Below, piece by piece: positions 21,301 through 31,210 of a stretch of 39,885 nucleotides of DNA (position 1 is the first letter of the stretch; each line of letters starts with the position of its first letter). A program made the translations under genes and the position numbers. Where the stretch lies: the NCBI GenBank assembly GCA_021029095.1, contig JAJOHG010000238.1, positions 1 through 39,885 of the forward strand. Direction: 5' to 3'. This DNA is from Phellopilus nigrolimitatus (lineage: Eukaryota; Basidiomycota; Agaricomycetes; Hymenochaetales; Hymenochaetaceae). Under the pieces are notes generated by a model. The model had not been told where the DNA came from. It did no database searches and saw nothing but the letters and a program-made list of their open reading frames with translations.

Positions 21301-22084
21301 GAAAAAGAAGGCGAAAGGTGACACCAAAGGCAAGGGAAAGAATGAAATGCAAGCGGACGAGGATGACTCAGATGCAAATAGCGAAGTTGAGGAACAAGAG
21401 GCGGCATTGACGAAGGGGAAGAAAGTGAAAGCTTTCGAGCAACGAGAGCTTGTAGCAAGAGCGTTTGCGGGGGACAATGTGGTGCGGGTATGTGCCCTTT
21501 ATCATATTCTGTATGCTTTCTATTTTTCTTGACATTAAAATCTGTTTCTAGCAATTTGAGGAAGCCAAGCGAAAAGAAATTGAGTCTGATGCGCCAAAAG
21601 AGGTGGACACTACCTTACCAGGCTGGGTTAGTGATTTATCCATATTTATTTCTTCATATCCGTCTAACCTTTTTCATTTGCAGGGCTCTTGGGGCGGCTC
21701 GGGCACAAAAAACACTGCGCCCAAGGCACACCTCATTAAGAAAGTCGCGGGTATCGACCCGAGAGCGCGTGCGGACTACGGCAAGGCGCACGTCATCATC
21801 TCAGAGAGGCGGGACAAGAAGGCGACGAAGTACGCGGTGAAGGATCTACCGTATCCGTACACAAGCAAGGCTCAATTTGAGGCGAGCATGAGCGTCCCGC
21901 TAGGCGTGGAGTGGAACACACGCCTCGGGTTCCAGCGTGGAACCCTACCTCGGGTGGTCAAGAAGGCGAGTAACATATTTTGGTTTTGTGTTCGTGCGAT
22001 GTTTACTGAATCGATTCATGTGTGTTTCTTATTTTTCTCCTCACGCAGATGGGCACTGTTATCGATCCTTTGGAAAAGCTTTGA
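18384..22084 (+). CDS. UTP14: U3 snoRNA-associated protein UTP14 (small-subunit processome)
   Basis: Eight exons: 18384-18797, 18854-19493, 19559-19872, 19936-20781, 20843-21487, 21552-21626, 21684-21965 and 22049-22084. They give 1083 aa. UTP14 works in nucleolar 18S rRNA maturation and activates the helicase Dhr1 in yeast. Diagnostic segments are DEFLDVLDVLDGKG, SKFKPTTELESSIDRLLKSA, the basic KRVAKIKSKAFRRIRKKE, TGKWARSMQARGE, TLPGWGSWGG across the exon 6/7 join, and the C-terminus MGTVIDPLEKL. Long acidic runs (about residues 79-89, and in exon 2) and lysine-rich runs are usual for the family. Introns 3 (AAG|GCTAGT) and 7 (AAG|GCGAGT) appear to use GC donors; GT alternatives nearby break the frame or lose the conserved C-terminus. 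The ATG at 18384 is the first in frame. Confidence 0.93.
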
Positions 22085-22998
22085 CAGCATACAAAGTGTT
22101 GGCAACCCGTCTTAGCTTGGCTAGGCTAGCATTTGCGATCGTCGGACGTTTCTTGCATATTCTTCAGTCTGTTTTTCTTTTCGACGAGTGGATCCTCCTT
22201 AAAATCTTTTGCATTTAGTAGTTGTGTTTGCAAACGGCATTGTCTTTCTCGCGCATTTCTAGTCGTTGTTGGTATTCTCGCATAACTTTACCACTAGCAC
22301 TGTAACTTATAGTAAAGCATACTGTATTCATTTGTCTTCTTTCACAGCTTCAACGCGGTCGAGTCAGAAATTGTACCGGACCCGAATTGATGTCTTCTCA
22401 GCAACCCAGAGAATCGTCTCGGGCTCTGCAGTAATTACAACTAAAGTAAAACACATCTCGCACTAGAACATTTGAAATACCTGCTGCAGTGGCCAGCGAG
22501 CTCCGTCGAAGTAATTCGGTATTTTCTCCTTCCAAGCCTGGACATGAAATGTGGCCTCATCTTCCCCTCACCGCGGACCAAGCGCGATCGTCCCTGGTAA
22601 GTTCGCGATATGGCCAGTCGTACTAATAGCGAACGTCTACACGACAATGGTCAATGTCCTCGAGTATGGGACAAGGCGAGCTGCATTCAGATATCTCAGG
22701 CTTGCAGTTTCCACTAGCTTGTGGTTCCGAACAGATCGAATGATTCGTAACAATAGAATATGCATGGATAATCTCAAGTGCCTCCATAGATCAGTAGACG
22801 TCGCGCGCCAAAAATTGGTTTTGTGGATGTATGAAAGATTTGATTAGACTTCAAACAATCCTCATAGGTGAGAGAAAATGAAGCGCTGCACGCCATAGAT
22901 TGACCGGTTTATAATCTGCAGTTCAAATGTAACCCGGTGAGTTTTATTGAAGTGCGTTGATTTTAAGAGTGCCGCACCTAAGTGAACTACTAGCCATT
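22085..22998. other. Intergenic region between UTP14 and COX6 (convergent)
   Basis: About 900 bp holding the two 3' UTRs. A 98-codon frame at 22551-22847 has no family features. I see no RNA gene, repeat or mobile element. Confidence 0.45.
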
Positions 22999-23484
22999 CT
23001 ATGCTGACGGATAAAGTTCCTCCTTCGTGTTGACACCTAATCACAAACATGAGCTAAATCAACACATATATAGAAGAAACCTACCCAGCTCCTCGCGCAC
23101 ACCATTAAGTTCCTCAAGGTAAGCTTCATACTGTTTTTTGCTCTCGACCTTCTCCTTGATGCCTTCGAATATGCGGACGGCCGTCGAATAATCATCGACG
23201 CGGCGGGCCGCGTGCAGAGCGGCCTCGATGACAGCGGGCGCGGGGACGAGATCGTGGGCAAAGCAATTATTGAGCCCGCGCTGGAGCTCAAAGAGATCCT
23301 CCACAGATTGAAAAAAGGAAACATAACGCGCGGTGAAGCTTTCGAAGGTCTCCTGGTGGTGCGCACTGCTCATGGCACGGCGCTGGGCCGCGAACGCGAG
23401 CAAGGAGGGTGCAGAGCGGAGAGACACCGGAGCCGGAGCGGCACGCGAGGCACGAAGTGCGTTGGCGACGAGGCGGAAGTTCAT
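22999..23484 (-). CDS. COX6: Cytochrome c oxidase subunit 6 (COX5A family), mitochondrial
   Basis: Exons 23085-23484 and 22999-23036, joined across a 48-bp intron, give 145 aa. The first ~37 residues are rich in Ala, Arg and Ser without acidic residues (MNFRLVANALRASRAAPAPV, later AAQRRAMSS), a typical mitochondrial presequence. The mature part begins HHQETFESFTARYVSFF and has LFELQRGLNNCFAHDLVPAP and RIFEGIKEKVESKKQYEAYL, conserved in yeast Cox6 and animal COX5A. The short second exon completes the expected tail LGVNTKEELYPSA. It is a matrix-facing, nuclear-encoded subunit of complex IV. The start at 23484 is preferred over upstream ATGs because it gives the presequence. Confidence 0.94.
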
Positions 23485-23490
23485 CTTATC

Positions 23491-23519
23491 GTCGTCGGCG
23501 TCGGCGTCGGCGTCGTCGG
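23491..23519. repeat. GTCGGC-type hexamer microsatellite in the COX6 leader
   Basis: A short run of GTCGGC/GTC units directly upstream of the COX6 ATG, in its 5' UTR. Confidence 0.6.
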
Positions 23520-23520
23520 G

Positions 23521-24201
23521 CGCGTGCAAGCGTGTTCGTAAACGAGGGAGGAGTTTAGAGCTGCTGTCCGCAACGGCGAAGAAACAATTTGCGAATATTT
23601 GGCACACCGGGACGGACCGTGGGAGACATGGCGACGTTCGCGGTCTCGAAGTTACCGTGAATTGAAAACTGTATATATATTCGGTAAGCGGGAGTTCTGT
23701 ATTGATAACCGGCAAATGTGATCTAAAGCTAGGCTTTTACTGTCTAAAACGCGGCAGCCGTGCGGCTCCGCTTGGCGCAAATCCCTTTCTTTGATTTGCA
23801 CTCACGTCCTGGGCTTTACGCAGCGCGCAGTCAGCGTCGGGGGCCGTTTTTCGATTAATAGCATGTCTAGTAAAGTCCTGCAATTTTTGCTCTGTAGGAG
23901 GCTTGTTCTGTTTGCCACTGCTAATTCTGCTAATTTTACGCACTGTCTAGATCTAGTGCACGCGACCGTGGCTGCTTGTTTTCATCTGTGATCCCTGCTT
24001 AGTCCATGGCAATGCAGCTAATGCGCCGGCGGCTGATAGCGCTCATAGGCCGATGAGACAATTTGCCCAAGCTGCTGCAAGCAGGCCATGCCTTACCGCA
24101 GCAAGCCTAGATTCCGGAGGTCCCGGATGCAGACATAGACACGTTTTTCCATATATACCGCCTTCCTACCCCCCTCTTGTTCCCTCTGACGACACTGGTC
24201 T
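23521..24201. promoter_or_regulatory. Divergent promoter region of COX6 and the glycosyltransferase
   Basis: About 680 bp without a convincing gene. TATATA at 24152-24157 lies 45 bp before the glycosyltransferase ATG. A TATATATA tract near 23672-23679 lies about 190 bp upstream of the COX6 start. Confidence 0.4.
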
Positions 24202-25946
24202 ATGCGCACAATGAGGCTCCCGCGCTTTCTTATAACAAGACCAGATGGTACTCAAGGCGAATATGAGCTTCTCCCTACCCGCGCTACTTTCGTCCGCCAC
24301 ATTACTCACCCATACACCGCTCGCAGACGCGCCCTTCTCTACTGTGTTATAGCTTTCATAGTCGGCGCCGCTGTGTACATACGTTTCTATGGTGTAAAGT
24401 TTTACCGGACGAATGTCCAATACAATACGGACAACATCCCTCCGACTTTTGACCGCTTTTATCAGCTCGAGCGCGATTACCCTCAGCACGATGTCACACT
24501 GCCATTTCCTGAGGGAGAGAACGGTCGCTTCATCTGGATATCGAACCAGCACTTTGGTCTTGGATGGAATAATGTCTTCCAAGCTTTGTTAGTCGCACAT
24601 TCCACATTTTAAAAGTGAAATGACCTTGACAAGCATTCTTGCAGGTATATGAATTCTCATATGGCTTATCTTTCGAACAGAGCGTTCGTCTATGAGTTTC
24701 TCGCTCACTCAACATGACCTGACATGTATTTTTATTTTTAGATACGTCTTCGAACCGTACACATGGCACAAAGGACCAGAACCCTTCATCGATTACAACG
24801 GACATCTCATTCCTTCCCGCATCCCACTCGCAGCACTGGTCCAAGGTCACTATAATTACTGATTGTTCAATTGACTCAAGTACGAATTCTCTCCAGGTCC
24901 CATTGCTGGTGGGCCTTTCCCAGCCGAGCATCCTGCACCTCGCTCCGTAAGCGTGGAGTGGTTTCGAAAAGTATGTCCGGAAAATAAGAGAACAAGAATC
25001 AGTATTAAGGAGATGAACGAAGGCCTTGAGAATGCTACCGTCCTTGAAGTCATGGAGAAGTATGTGCAGAAACTTGCAAGCATGACTGAAGGTTGTTTGG
25101 AATTGTATGGTGGCATGGATCACCCGTTCGACTATTAGTACGTAATCTTTTGACCGTATTTTGTTTTACTCGTGTTGATGATCAGTTAGTCACTTCGGAG
25201 ACTCGTCGATGGAGACTATGTGGGCAACGCTTTCCACATCACCTATATTAAGAGACATGGAATGGGCGCCCCTTGTGCTCGCCGCGCTTCGCACGAACGC
25301 CGCCGACATTGCGTCCTCCCTCTCTCAAGACCCACCCCCGGACCTCGTGCCAGACCTTATGGCGGTGCACATTCGACGGGGCGACTACGAGGCGCACTGC
25401 AGCAACCTCGCGAACTGGTCCTCGTCATACATGGGCTGGAACCAGGTCACAGGACTTGCTGACCGCTTCGTCGTTCCGCCAGGAGGCAGCTCGGGAAAGA
25501 ATACACCAGAGAATATCGCGGAGTATATGCGTCATTGCTGGCCGACAATCTCCCAGATAGCGAATCGCGTACAGGCGGTGCGTCACGCGTGGGAGGTGCA
25601 GGGCGCGAACAGACAACCGATCAGGCGTTTGTATATCTTGACGAACGGTGACCGTGGTTGGGTTGCGGCGCTCAAGCATCAGATCTTGGAAGACGGGGAC
25701 TGGGACCTGGTATATTCCAGCCGGGACATGCTCTTGAGCTTCGAGCAGAAGTATATAGCTCAATCAATCGACATGGCTATTGCACAGCGAGCGGCAGTCT
25801 TTATCGGCAATGGCGTACGTTTATCTTCTTTCATTCATCCTTATCTCAACGGTCTGACTTTCGTGCAGTTCTCCAGCCTAACAGCGAATGTTGTTCTCAT
25901 GCGCAGGATACGCGGTCTACCGCTGCTCAGCAACCACTTCTGGTAA
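24202..25946 (+). CDS. O-fucosyltransferase-like type II membrane glycosyltransferase
   Basis: Six exons: 24202-24587, 24645-24695, 24742-24845, 24897-25137, 25190-25814 and 25869-25946. They give 494 aa. A short cytosolic N-terminus and one membrane span (about residues 44-60, RRRALLYCVIAFIVGAAVYI) point to a Golgi/ER type II protein. The lumenal part has HFGLGWNNVFQAL, SNRAFVYEYVFEPYTWHKG and the nucleotide-sugar motif HIRRGDYEAHC (about 321-331). A C-terminal VFIGNGFSSLTANVVLMRR completes the pattern of GDP-fucose O-fucosyltransferase-like proteins common in basidiomycetes. Donor and acceptor are inferred from the fold only. Intron 2 has a weak donor (GTTTCT). Intron 5 is 54 bp, a multiple of three without a stop, so its retention would insert 18 residues next to GNG. 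Either ATG (24202 or 24211) could start translation. Confidence 0.85.
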
Positions 25947-27612
25947 TAACGCTGATTGTGGGCGCATCTAGCGCCCATTCTATTTCATCCTGCCTAGTTT
26001 CTCGCGGGCGGGCTTCTTTACAGATCAGTGTCGCATTGCGATCAAGCGGTATTATTATGATACACACGGTGCGGCGGTGCATTTATCACATTCGACCATT
26101 TCCTCCGCCGACTCCGCCTCAGAACGACGCTGTCCTCGCTGCGTTCTGACCTTACGAAACTTTAATTCATACTATCAGACTTACCCTCACTATTGTTTAC
26201 CTTGTTTCTGCTTTTTGTACACTCCGTGTATGCCGGCCGTTGGCCGGCTGATGTTACGACAGATGCTACTACCGTCCCGCTCCCTATTCTATAGTACGTA
26301 CTGTAGTTGTATGCATGACCATGTAAAATAGGTCTACGACCCGTGAGATTTGTAACACCAGGCTGATGTGACCAAAATGTGTTGACGCATATTACCGGTT
26401 CGGTTCGAGTCCGCCTCTGCAGACTGCCCTTGCCCCTTCATTCTTGCCATTTTCTCCATTGATCATTATCTATGTACTTGCTCTTACAGCCCTGAGATTC
26501 ATTCAATTCGAATCATTTTAATCAAGTAAGACTATTCAGGAGAATATTTTAACGTTCACTTAGAATATGGGAACTTTTAGTTCTCATGGTTGCACAACAT
26601 TGTAATGCGGGGTTGCCCTTTCTTGAAGGAGAATCTAATTACTTCTACACTGCATATCGTGGCTCATCACGTAGAGTTGAGAAAAGATCTGGGTGTATCC
26701 AAAGAAGCTCTATCAATTATAGCCGTGCAATACAATTTAGCCCTTGTCTGACGTCTGCACAGCTTCAAGTTGAAATATATGTGATTATATGAAGGCTCTA
26801 CCACATCAATACCCCGTAGAGCTCTCCTTTCTTTAATAAGATTCTTACAATATTTCGGAAGCTGTGGGAAATGAATTCACCAGACGTTCGCCAGTGGACG
26901 GCAGAGCAAATATGCAATATATTGGTATGTCTCTCAATTGTGGCTGGTGGCGGTAAAAGAAGGATCGTCGTCCAAAAGGAGTAGCGCATGATGCATGAGG
27001 CGGCCAATTCCCACGACAGTGCGCCAACCCATTGAGCCCATCCAACACCGCCCTTCTTTTCGACCACAACGATCTCCACAGCGACTTCGACACTCGACAT
27101 GGATGACGGTACGTTTTCTCCAACATCAAGCCTCCGCCGCCGACATGTACATCGACGAGTAGCCCTCCAAATTTTCTTCGCCGTTCTTCTGTACTTGACG
27201 ACATGAAAAAAGTCCAACGTATACGTCACACCGTTGTAGTTCTCCGTCTCCTCTCGACTCGTGGCAGCGGTCGGCTGACGGCCGGCGACGGCTGCTCGAG
27301 GAAGTTTTTGTCGACATCACGAATGCGCCCACATTGTAACTTGGCAGTGGAGAAGTCCGACGGTTGGCGTTTTTCAGCACGGCCATAGGCACGCTCGACT
27401 TCTAGTCCGTACTGCACCGCCTTTTCGCCTTCAGCATTTTTTCCCGCCTGTCTCCTTTTTCTCGGCATATATTCAACCCGACTGCACATACTCCCTACTC
27501 CTATGTTCGGCATTTCCGCTCGTTGCTGTCGACCGTCGTGCTGCCTTCGTAACCTCCTCACCCATTCTGACTGCCTGTCCCCATCATTCACCCAGCCTGG
27601 CAATCGCAAGAT
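25947..27612. other. Long intergenic region, including the promoter of the SR protein gene
   Basis: About 1.67 kb without a secure gene. It holds a perfect hairpin (GCCGGCC at 26232-26238, GTT loop, GGCCGGC at 26242-26248) in the 3' flank of the glycosyltransferase. It also holds a possible orphan first exon on the + strand (26871-26924, reading MNSPDVRQWTAEQICNIL, followed directly by GTATGT), and a C/T-rich leader before the ATG at 27613. Reverse-strand open frames between 26798 and 27906 overlap the SR gene leader and show no family features. Confidence 0.4.
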
Positions 27613-28726
27613 ATGGCACCCTCGAATGCGGGCGGTGCCATTAGCATTCCCACTGCGGAAGTTAATATGAGCAACGGCAACGGGCTGCCCGTTACTGGTG
27701 ATGACCAGAGCTGGGCTCCAGGAAGCGCACTCTCGCCCAGGCCTGGCGCCGATGGCCCGCCGCGTCGCTCTCGGAGCAGAAGCCCTGTAGCTAGAGAAGG
27801 GGGTGATAGAGGAGGGTGTGTATTTATTTTCTCCCCGCCCTATTTTATTTAATAATTTCGTTTTAGGAGAGAACCTGGCTCGACCAACCCGGGCAATAAC
27901 TTGCATGTGTCTGGACTTTCCACTAAGGTTGACAGTCGCGAGCTTGAAGCAGCTTTTGCCAAGGTTGGACGTGTAAGTGTATATTTGATTATAACCTGTG
28001 AAGAGCGGTGTTTTCTTATACGCACTATCCGCAGGTCCAAAAAGCGTCTGTCATGTACGACCCGCACAGCAGGGAGTCTCGCGGCTTCGGCTTTGTGACA
28101 ATGGAGACTCCTGAAGAAGCAGATGCAGCCATCACAGCTCTGAATTCTACCGAGCTTTTTGGGAATGGAAAGGCCATCAACGTTGAAAGGGTCTGTCGTT
28201 TGGTCTATTAGATTATCGACATGAGTTTCTGACAATAATCGTAGGCGAGGCGCGCCCGTGCCAGGACGCCGACGCCGGGAAGATATTACGGACCGCCTAA
28301 GCGGGGCGACCGTGAGTGTTTTGTTCTTATCAGAAAAAATAAGAAAAAACATTTAATAACTTGCTTCCCCCCTCCTTAGACGAACGCCCCTACGACCCGC
28401 GTCCGTACGACGACCGCTACTCGCGTAATAGCTTCCATGATGACCGTGACCGTGACCGGCGTGGTGGTGGACGCTATGATGACCGTGGCGACCGCGGTGA
28501 TCGTGGTGGACGTCGCGACGACCGCGACCGTGACCGGTTCTACGACCGAAGATACGATGACAGGCGCTATGATGACAAGAGGTAGTGATGAGATTGACCT
28601 TTTCTTTTAAGTGCCCGCGGATGGCTGAAGCGACACTTTGGGAGCAACAGGGACTATGATCGGTATGACCGATACAGAGATTATGACAGGGGCTACGATC
28701 GCAGATACGACGACAGGAGGTATTGA
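27613..28726 (+). CDS. tra2: Transformer-2-like RRM/SR splicing protein
   Basis: Six exons: 27613-27815, 27867-27972, 28035-28190, 28245-28311, 28380-28581 and 28651-28726. They give 269 aa. A short RS segment (PPRRSRSRSPVAREG) precedes one RRM with RNP2 in NLHVSGL and RNP1 in SRGFGFVTM. The tra2 linker ARARTPTPGRYYGPPKRGD follows. The C-terminus is a low-complexity RDY/DDR domain (for example YDDRRYDDKRDYDRYDRYRD). Such nuclear proteins bind exonic enhancers and promote splice-site use. The last intron (28582-28650) begins with TAG in frame, so retention would end the protein after DDKR and remove about 25 residues. It is convergent with the NTF2-like gene. Confidence 0.92.
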
Positions 28727-29060
28727 TTTCGAGGACGCCTTTTTTGTCACGTCTGTGGTCGGCTTCTTCTTTTCTTGAAAAAAAAAAGGCGAAAAAAATG
28801 AAAATTCTTGGGGTGGCGCGTCCCGCGCTGTCTCGTTCCTGGCGTTTTTCGAAATTTGTTTTTCCTTTCCTTTCCGTATTGTCCGAAATGTTCAAACCTG
28901 TTCTGTATGCGTACTGTCTATCGAACGGACTCTTATTTGATTGCTGCCATAAATATTCATACACGCTACGCTGATACACTATTGGATATGCTACAAAATG
29001 GGATTCTCATCGTCAACTTAACGAAACTTTCGACGGAACCTTGAACACGGGTATTTCTAG
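28727..29060. other. Convergent 3' region
   Basis: Contains the 3' ends of the SR protein and NTF2-like genes, including an A-rich run near 28779-28790. No gene seen. Confidence 0.5.
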
Positions 29061-29963
29061 TTAGTCTTTCTTCGGGGGATCCTTGCTGACGAGCTTGTCG
29101 ACCAGAGCTGCTGTGGTCTTCTTACGTTGCTCGTTGAGCGTGCCAAAGAAGCCATCCTCTTTGACGGAGTCCCGCTGGTGGTCCCACTCCTCTACGTGAC
29201 GGGTAATTTTGTAGTCCGCATCGGTATGTATAGTGAGGAGAGAGTTCAGAGTCTGGAGAAGCAAATGTTAGTAAAGCTCACGGTCAGCAACGCGTCATAT
29301 TTGGAGGTCTCCGCAATGACGCTCACCTTCGTAGGAGATCCGGAGGAGGGGTCGCGGTAGTACGCGACGTCCTGGTCGATGAGGATGGTGTGCGGCGGCA
29401 GGCCGCCCGGGTTCTCCAGAACGCGGAACTTTGGGAAGTCAGCGCGCGGAAACATCTGTTTGGGTGCGCGAGGTAAGTATGTTAGTGTCCGGGTGAAACG
29501 TAAGGAGTGAGGCTTTTATGATGGCACCTTTGCTAGGGCGTTGAACTGGGCTGCGATGGAGTCGACGCCCTCGGCGATGCCGACGGGGTCTTGGAATACG
29601 GCGTCTTTGGCGTAGACTTCGTACGTGGACTGTGGTACTGCCGATCAGCAAGGTCGGTGACGAAAATATTAGCGAAACCGGCCAACCTCTTGTGGTTTGC
29701 AGGAGTACAGCTACGGCGTTCTTTGTTCAATATTTTACTTTTAGGCAGTGAAATATGTGAATACTGACCTCTTTGATCGCAGCGATGATCTTCTCCTCGG
29801 ACTGGCTGGCCTGGCGCTCGCTGAGGGCTTTGGAGCGCTGGGGCGTGAGGCCGGAGGCGTTGGGGTGACTAGAGGAGGACATGGCGCGGCGGAGCGTGGA
29901 GGAGGCGGGGACCCGGATGCGAGTCGCGACGGAGCGGGGCGGCAGGAATGCTACAGTGAGCAT
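29061..29963 (-). CDS. NTF2/SnoaL-like fold protein with probable mitochondrial presequence
   Basis: Five exons: 29769-29963, 29687-29710, 29528-29629, 29327-29455 and 29061-29252. All introns fall between codons, and the product is 213 aa. The N-terminus MLTVAFLPPRSVATRIRVPA followed by RRAMSSS lacks acidic residues and resembles a mitochondrial targeting sequence. The rest matches small fungal and plant NTF2-like proteins: STYEVYAKDAVFQDPVGIAE, SIAAQFNALAKMFPRADFP, TIHTDADYKITRHVEEWDHQ, and a polar C-terminal helix. NTF2-like folds often form a conical ligand-binding pocket; no catalytic role can be assigned. Exon 2 is only 24 nt (LYSCKPQE), the joining that best fits the family. It shares a 242-bp divergent promoter with the RWD gene. 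Confidence 0.82.
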
Positions 29964-30205
29964 CAACAACGAAGAGGGAGGAAGAGAGTAAGGAGGGCGA
30001 AAAGAGGGCGGGGCAGTCTTTTATATGTTTTCGCGATAAAAGCAAATACGACGATGACGACCTCCGATGAGCGCAGGGATGACCTCAATCCCGCGTCCAC
30101 AGGCGGGTAAGGCACAGACGCTGTCGATCGGGGACGCGTCGCGGAGCTCGAAATAGACTGCGTGCACGTCATCAGGGGATCACCGCCGCGCCCTCCGTCA
30201 TCACC
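29964..30205. promoter_or_regulatory. Shared promoter between the NTF2-like and RWD genes
   Basis: A 242-bp gap between two divergent starts. A C/T-rich run on the reverse strand near 29970-30000 could mark the NTF2-like leader. No TATA box is clear. Confidence 0.4.
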
Positions 30206-31133
30206 ATGTCACTAACCCGCCAACTCGAAGAAATTCAGCTGCTCACGTGCTCGCTCCTGCCCAGTGAGGCCTTCGCGCTCGCGCTGCCCCCCGACGACCG
30301 GGACGAGTGGCAGGCGCTGCTACGCGACTACGCCGAGCTCCTCGAGCCGGCGCAGGGGCGCGACGCAGGTTGGTGGCCCGCCGCGGCGTGTCGCTTTGAG
30401 GTCCGTATCAGGGATGTGCCGCTCTGGTTTGAGGTCGAGCTGCCTAGAGACTATCCTGAACATGAGGCGCCGGCGGTTTATGTGAGAGGCGACGCTATAG
30501 ACAGAGCGGAGCAGGAGAGGTGGCAGACGATCGTCAGAGATAAAATGGCCGAGTTGAAGGCGGAAGAGACTGAGTGTGTTACGTATGTTCACTTTCAAAC
30601 GGAGTTCCTAATTATCATTCAGATATCTAGTCCAAAACCTCTTCTCATTAATTCTTCTCCCTCTCCTCCACCAAGACGCCTCAAAGCTAAAATTCCACCA
30701 AGCCCCCGATCCCAGTCCAGAATTCATTCAACCTCATGCAGAAGAGCCTACATACCACGCGCTCCTCACCTCGCACCACCTCCTCGCGCCCTCCAAGCGG
30801 CGCAGCCTCCAAAAATGGTCCGCAGAGCTATCCCTCGTGGGCTTCGCGAAGCTCGGCCACCCGGGCTGCATCTACGCCGAGGGCGGGCGTGCGGACGTCG
30901 CCGCCTTCGTCGCGCGCGTGAAGGCGCTCCAGTGGCTCGCCCTGCGCGTGCGCTTCGTCGAGCCGCTCGCGCCGGGCGGCTTCGGGCGCCTCGCGGACGC
31001 CCCGCCCGGGGGCGCGCGCTGGACGGAGCTCGAGAAGGTCGGCGAGGTGGTCGAGTATATGCGTGCTGTCGGTCGCGGGGAGTTTGTCACGGAGATGGGC
31101 CTCGGAAGTGCCGGCTCCGCCCCGACGACTTGA
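30206..31133 (+). CDS. RWD domain protein with C-terminal DUF1115 (RWDD2-like)
   Basis: Two exons, 30206-30582 and 30623-31133, around a 40-bp intron, give 295 aa. The N-terminal RWD domain (about 1-125) starts RQLEEIQLLTCSLLPSEAF and includes VPLWFEVELPRDYPEHEAPA, typical of this ubiquitin-conjugating-enzyme-like interaction fold. The C-terminal half (about 180-290) has LLTSHHLLAPSKRRSLQKW, ELSLVGFAKLGHPGCIYAEG, ADVAAFVARVKALQWLALRV and RWTELEKVGEVVEYMRAVGR, the DUF1115 pattern of animal RWDD2 proteins. The molecular role is not known. The second exon is unusually GC-rich from about 30860 to 31130. The intron is among the shortest here, but splicing is needed to join the two domains in frame. 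Confidence 0.88.
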
Positions 31134-31210
31134 GATACAGATTGATTTTTATTAATTTTGCTACAGTCAGATAATTGATACAACAAAGATCGCGGCAGTA
31201 TCATTGCAAC

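Noticed and set aside
26390..26420. tRNA-like B-box motif (CGGTTCGAGTCCG)
   Set aside because: Only three base pairs of a T-stem form, no matching acceptor strand or A-box lies at the right distance upstream, so no cloverleaf can be drawn.
26798..27229. Reverse-strand frames of 119-143 codons
   Set aside because: No recognisable domain or splice-supported extension; probably chance in GC-balanced intergenic DNA.
27226..27906. 226-codon reverse frame opposite the SR gene start
   Set aside because: Overlaps the leader, exon 1 and intron 1 of a well-supported gene and has no family features.
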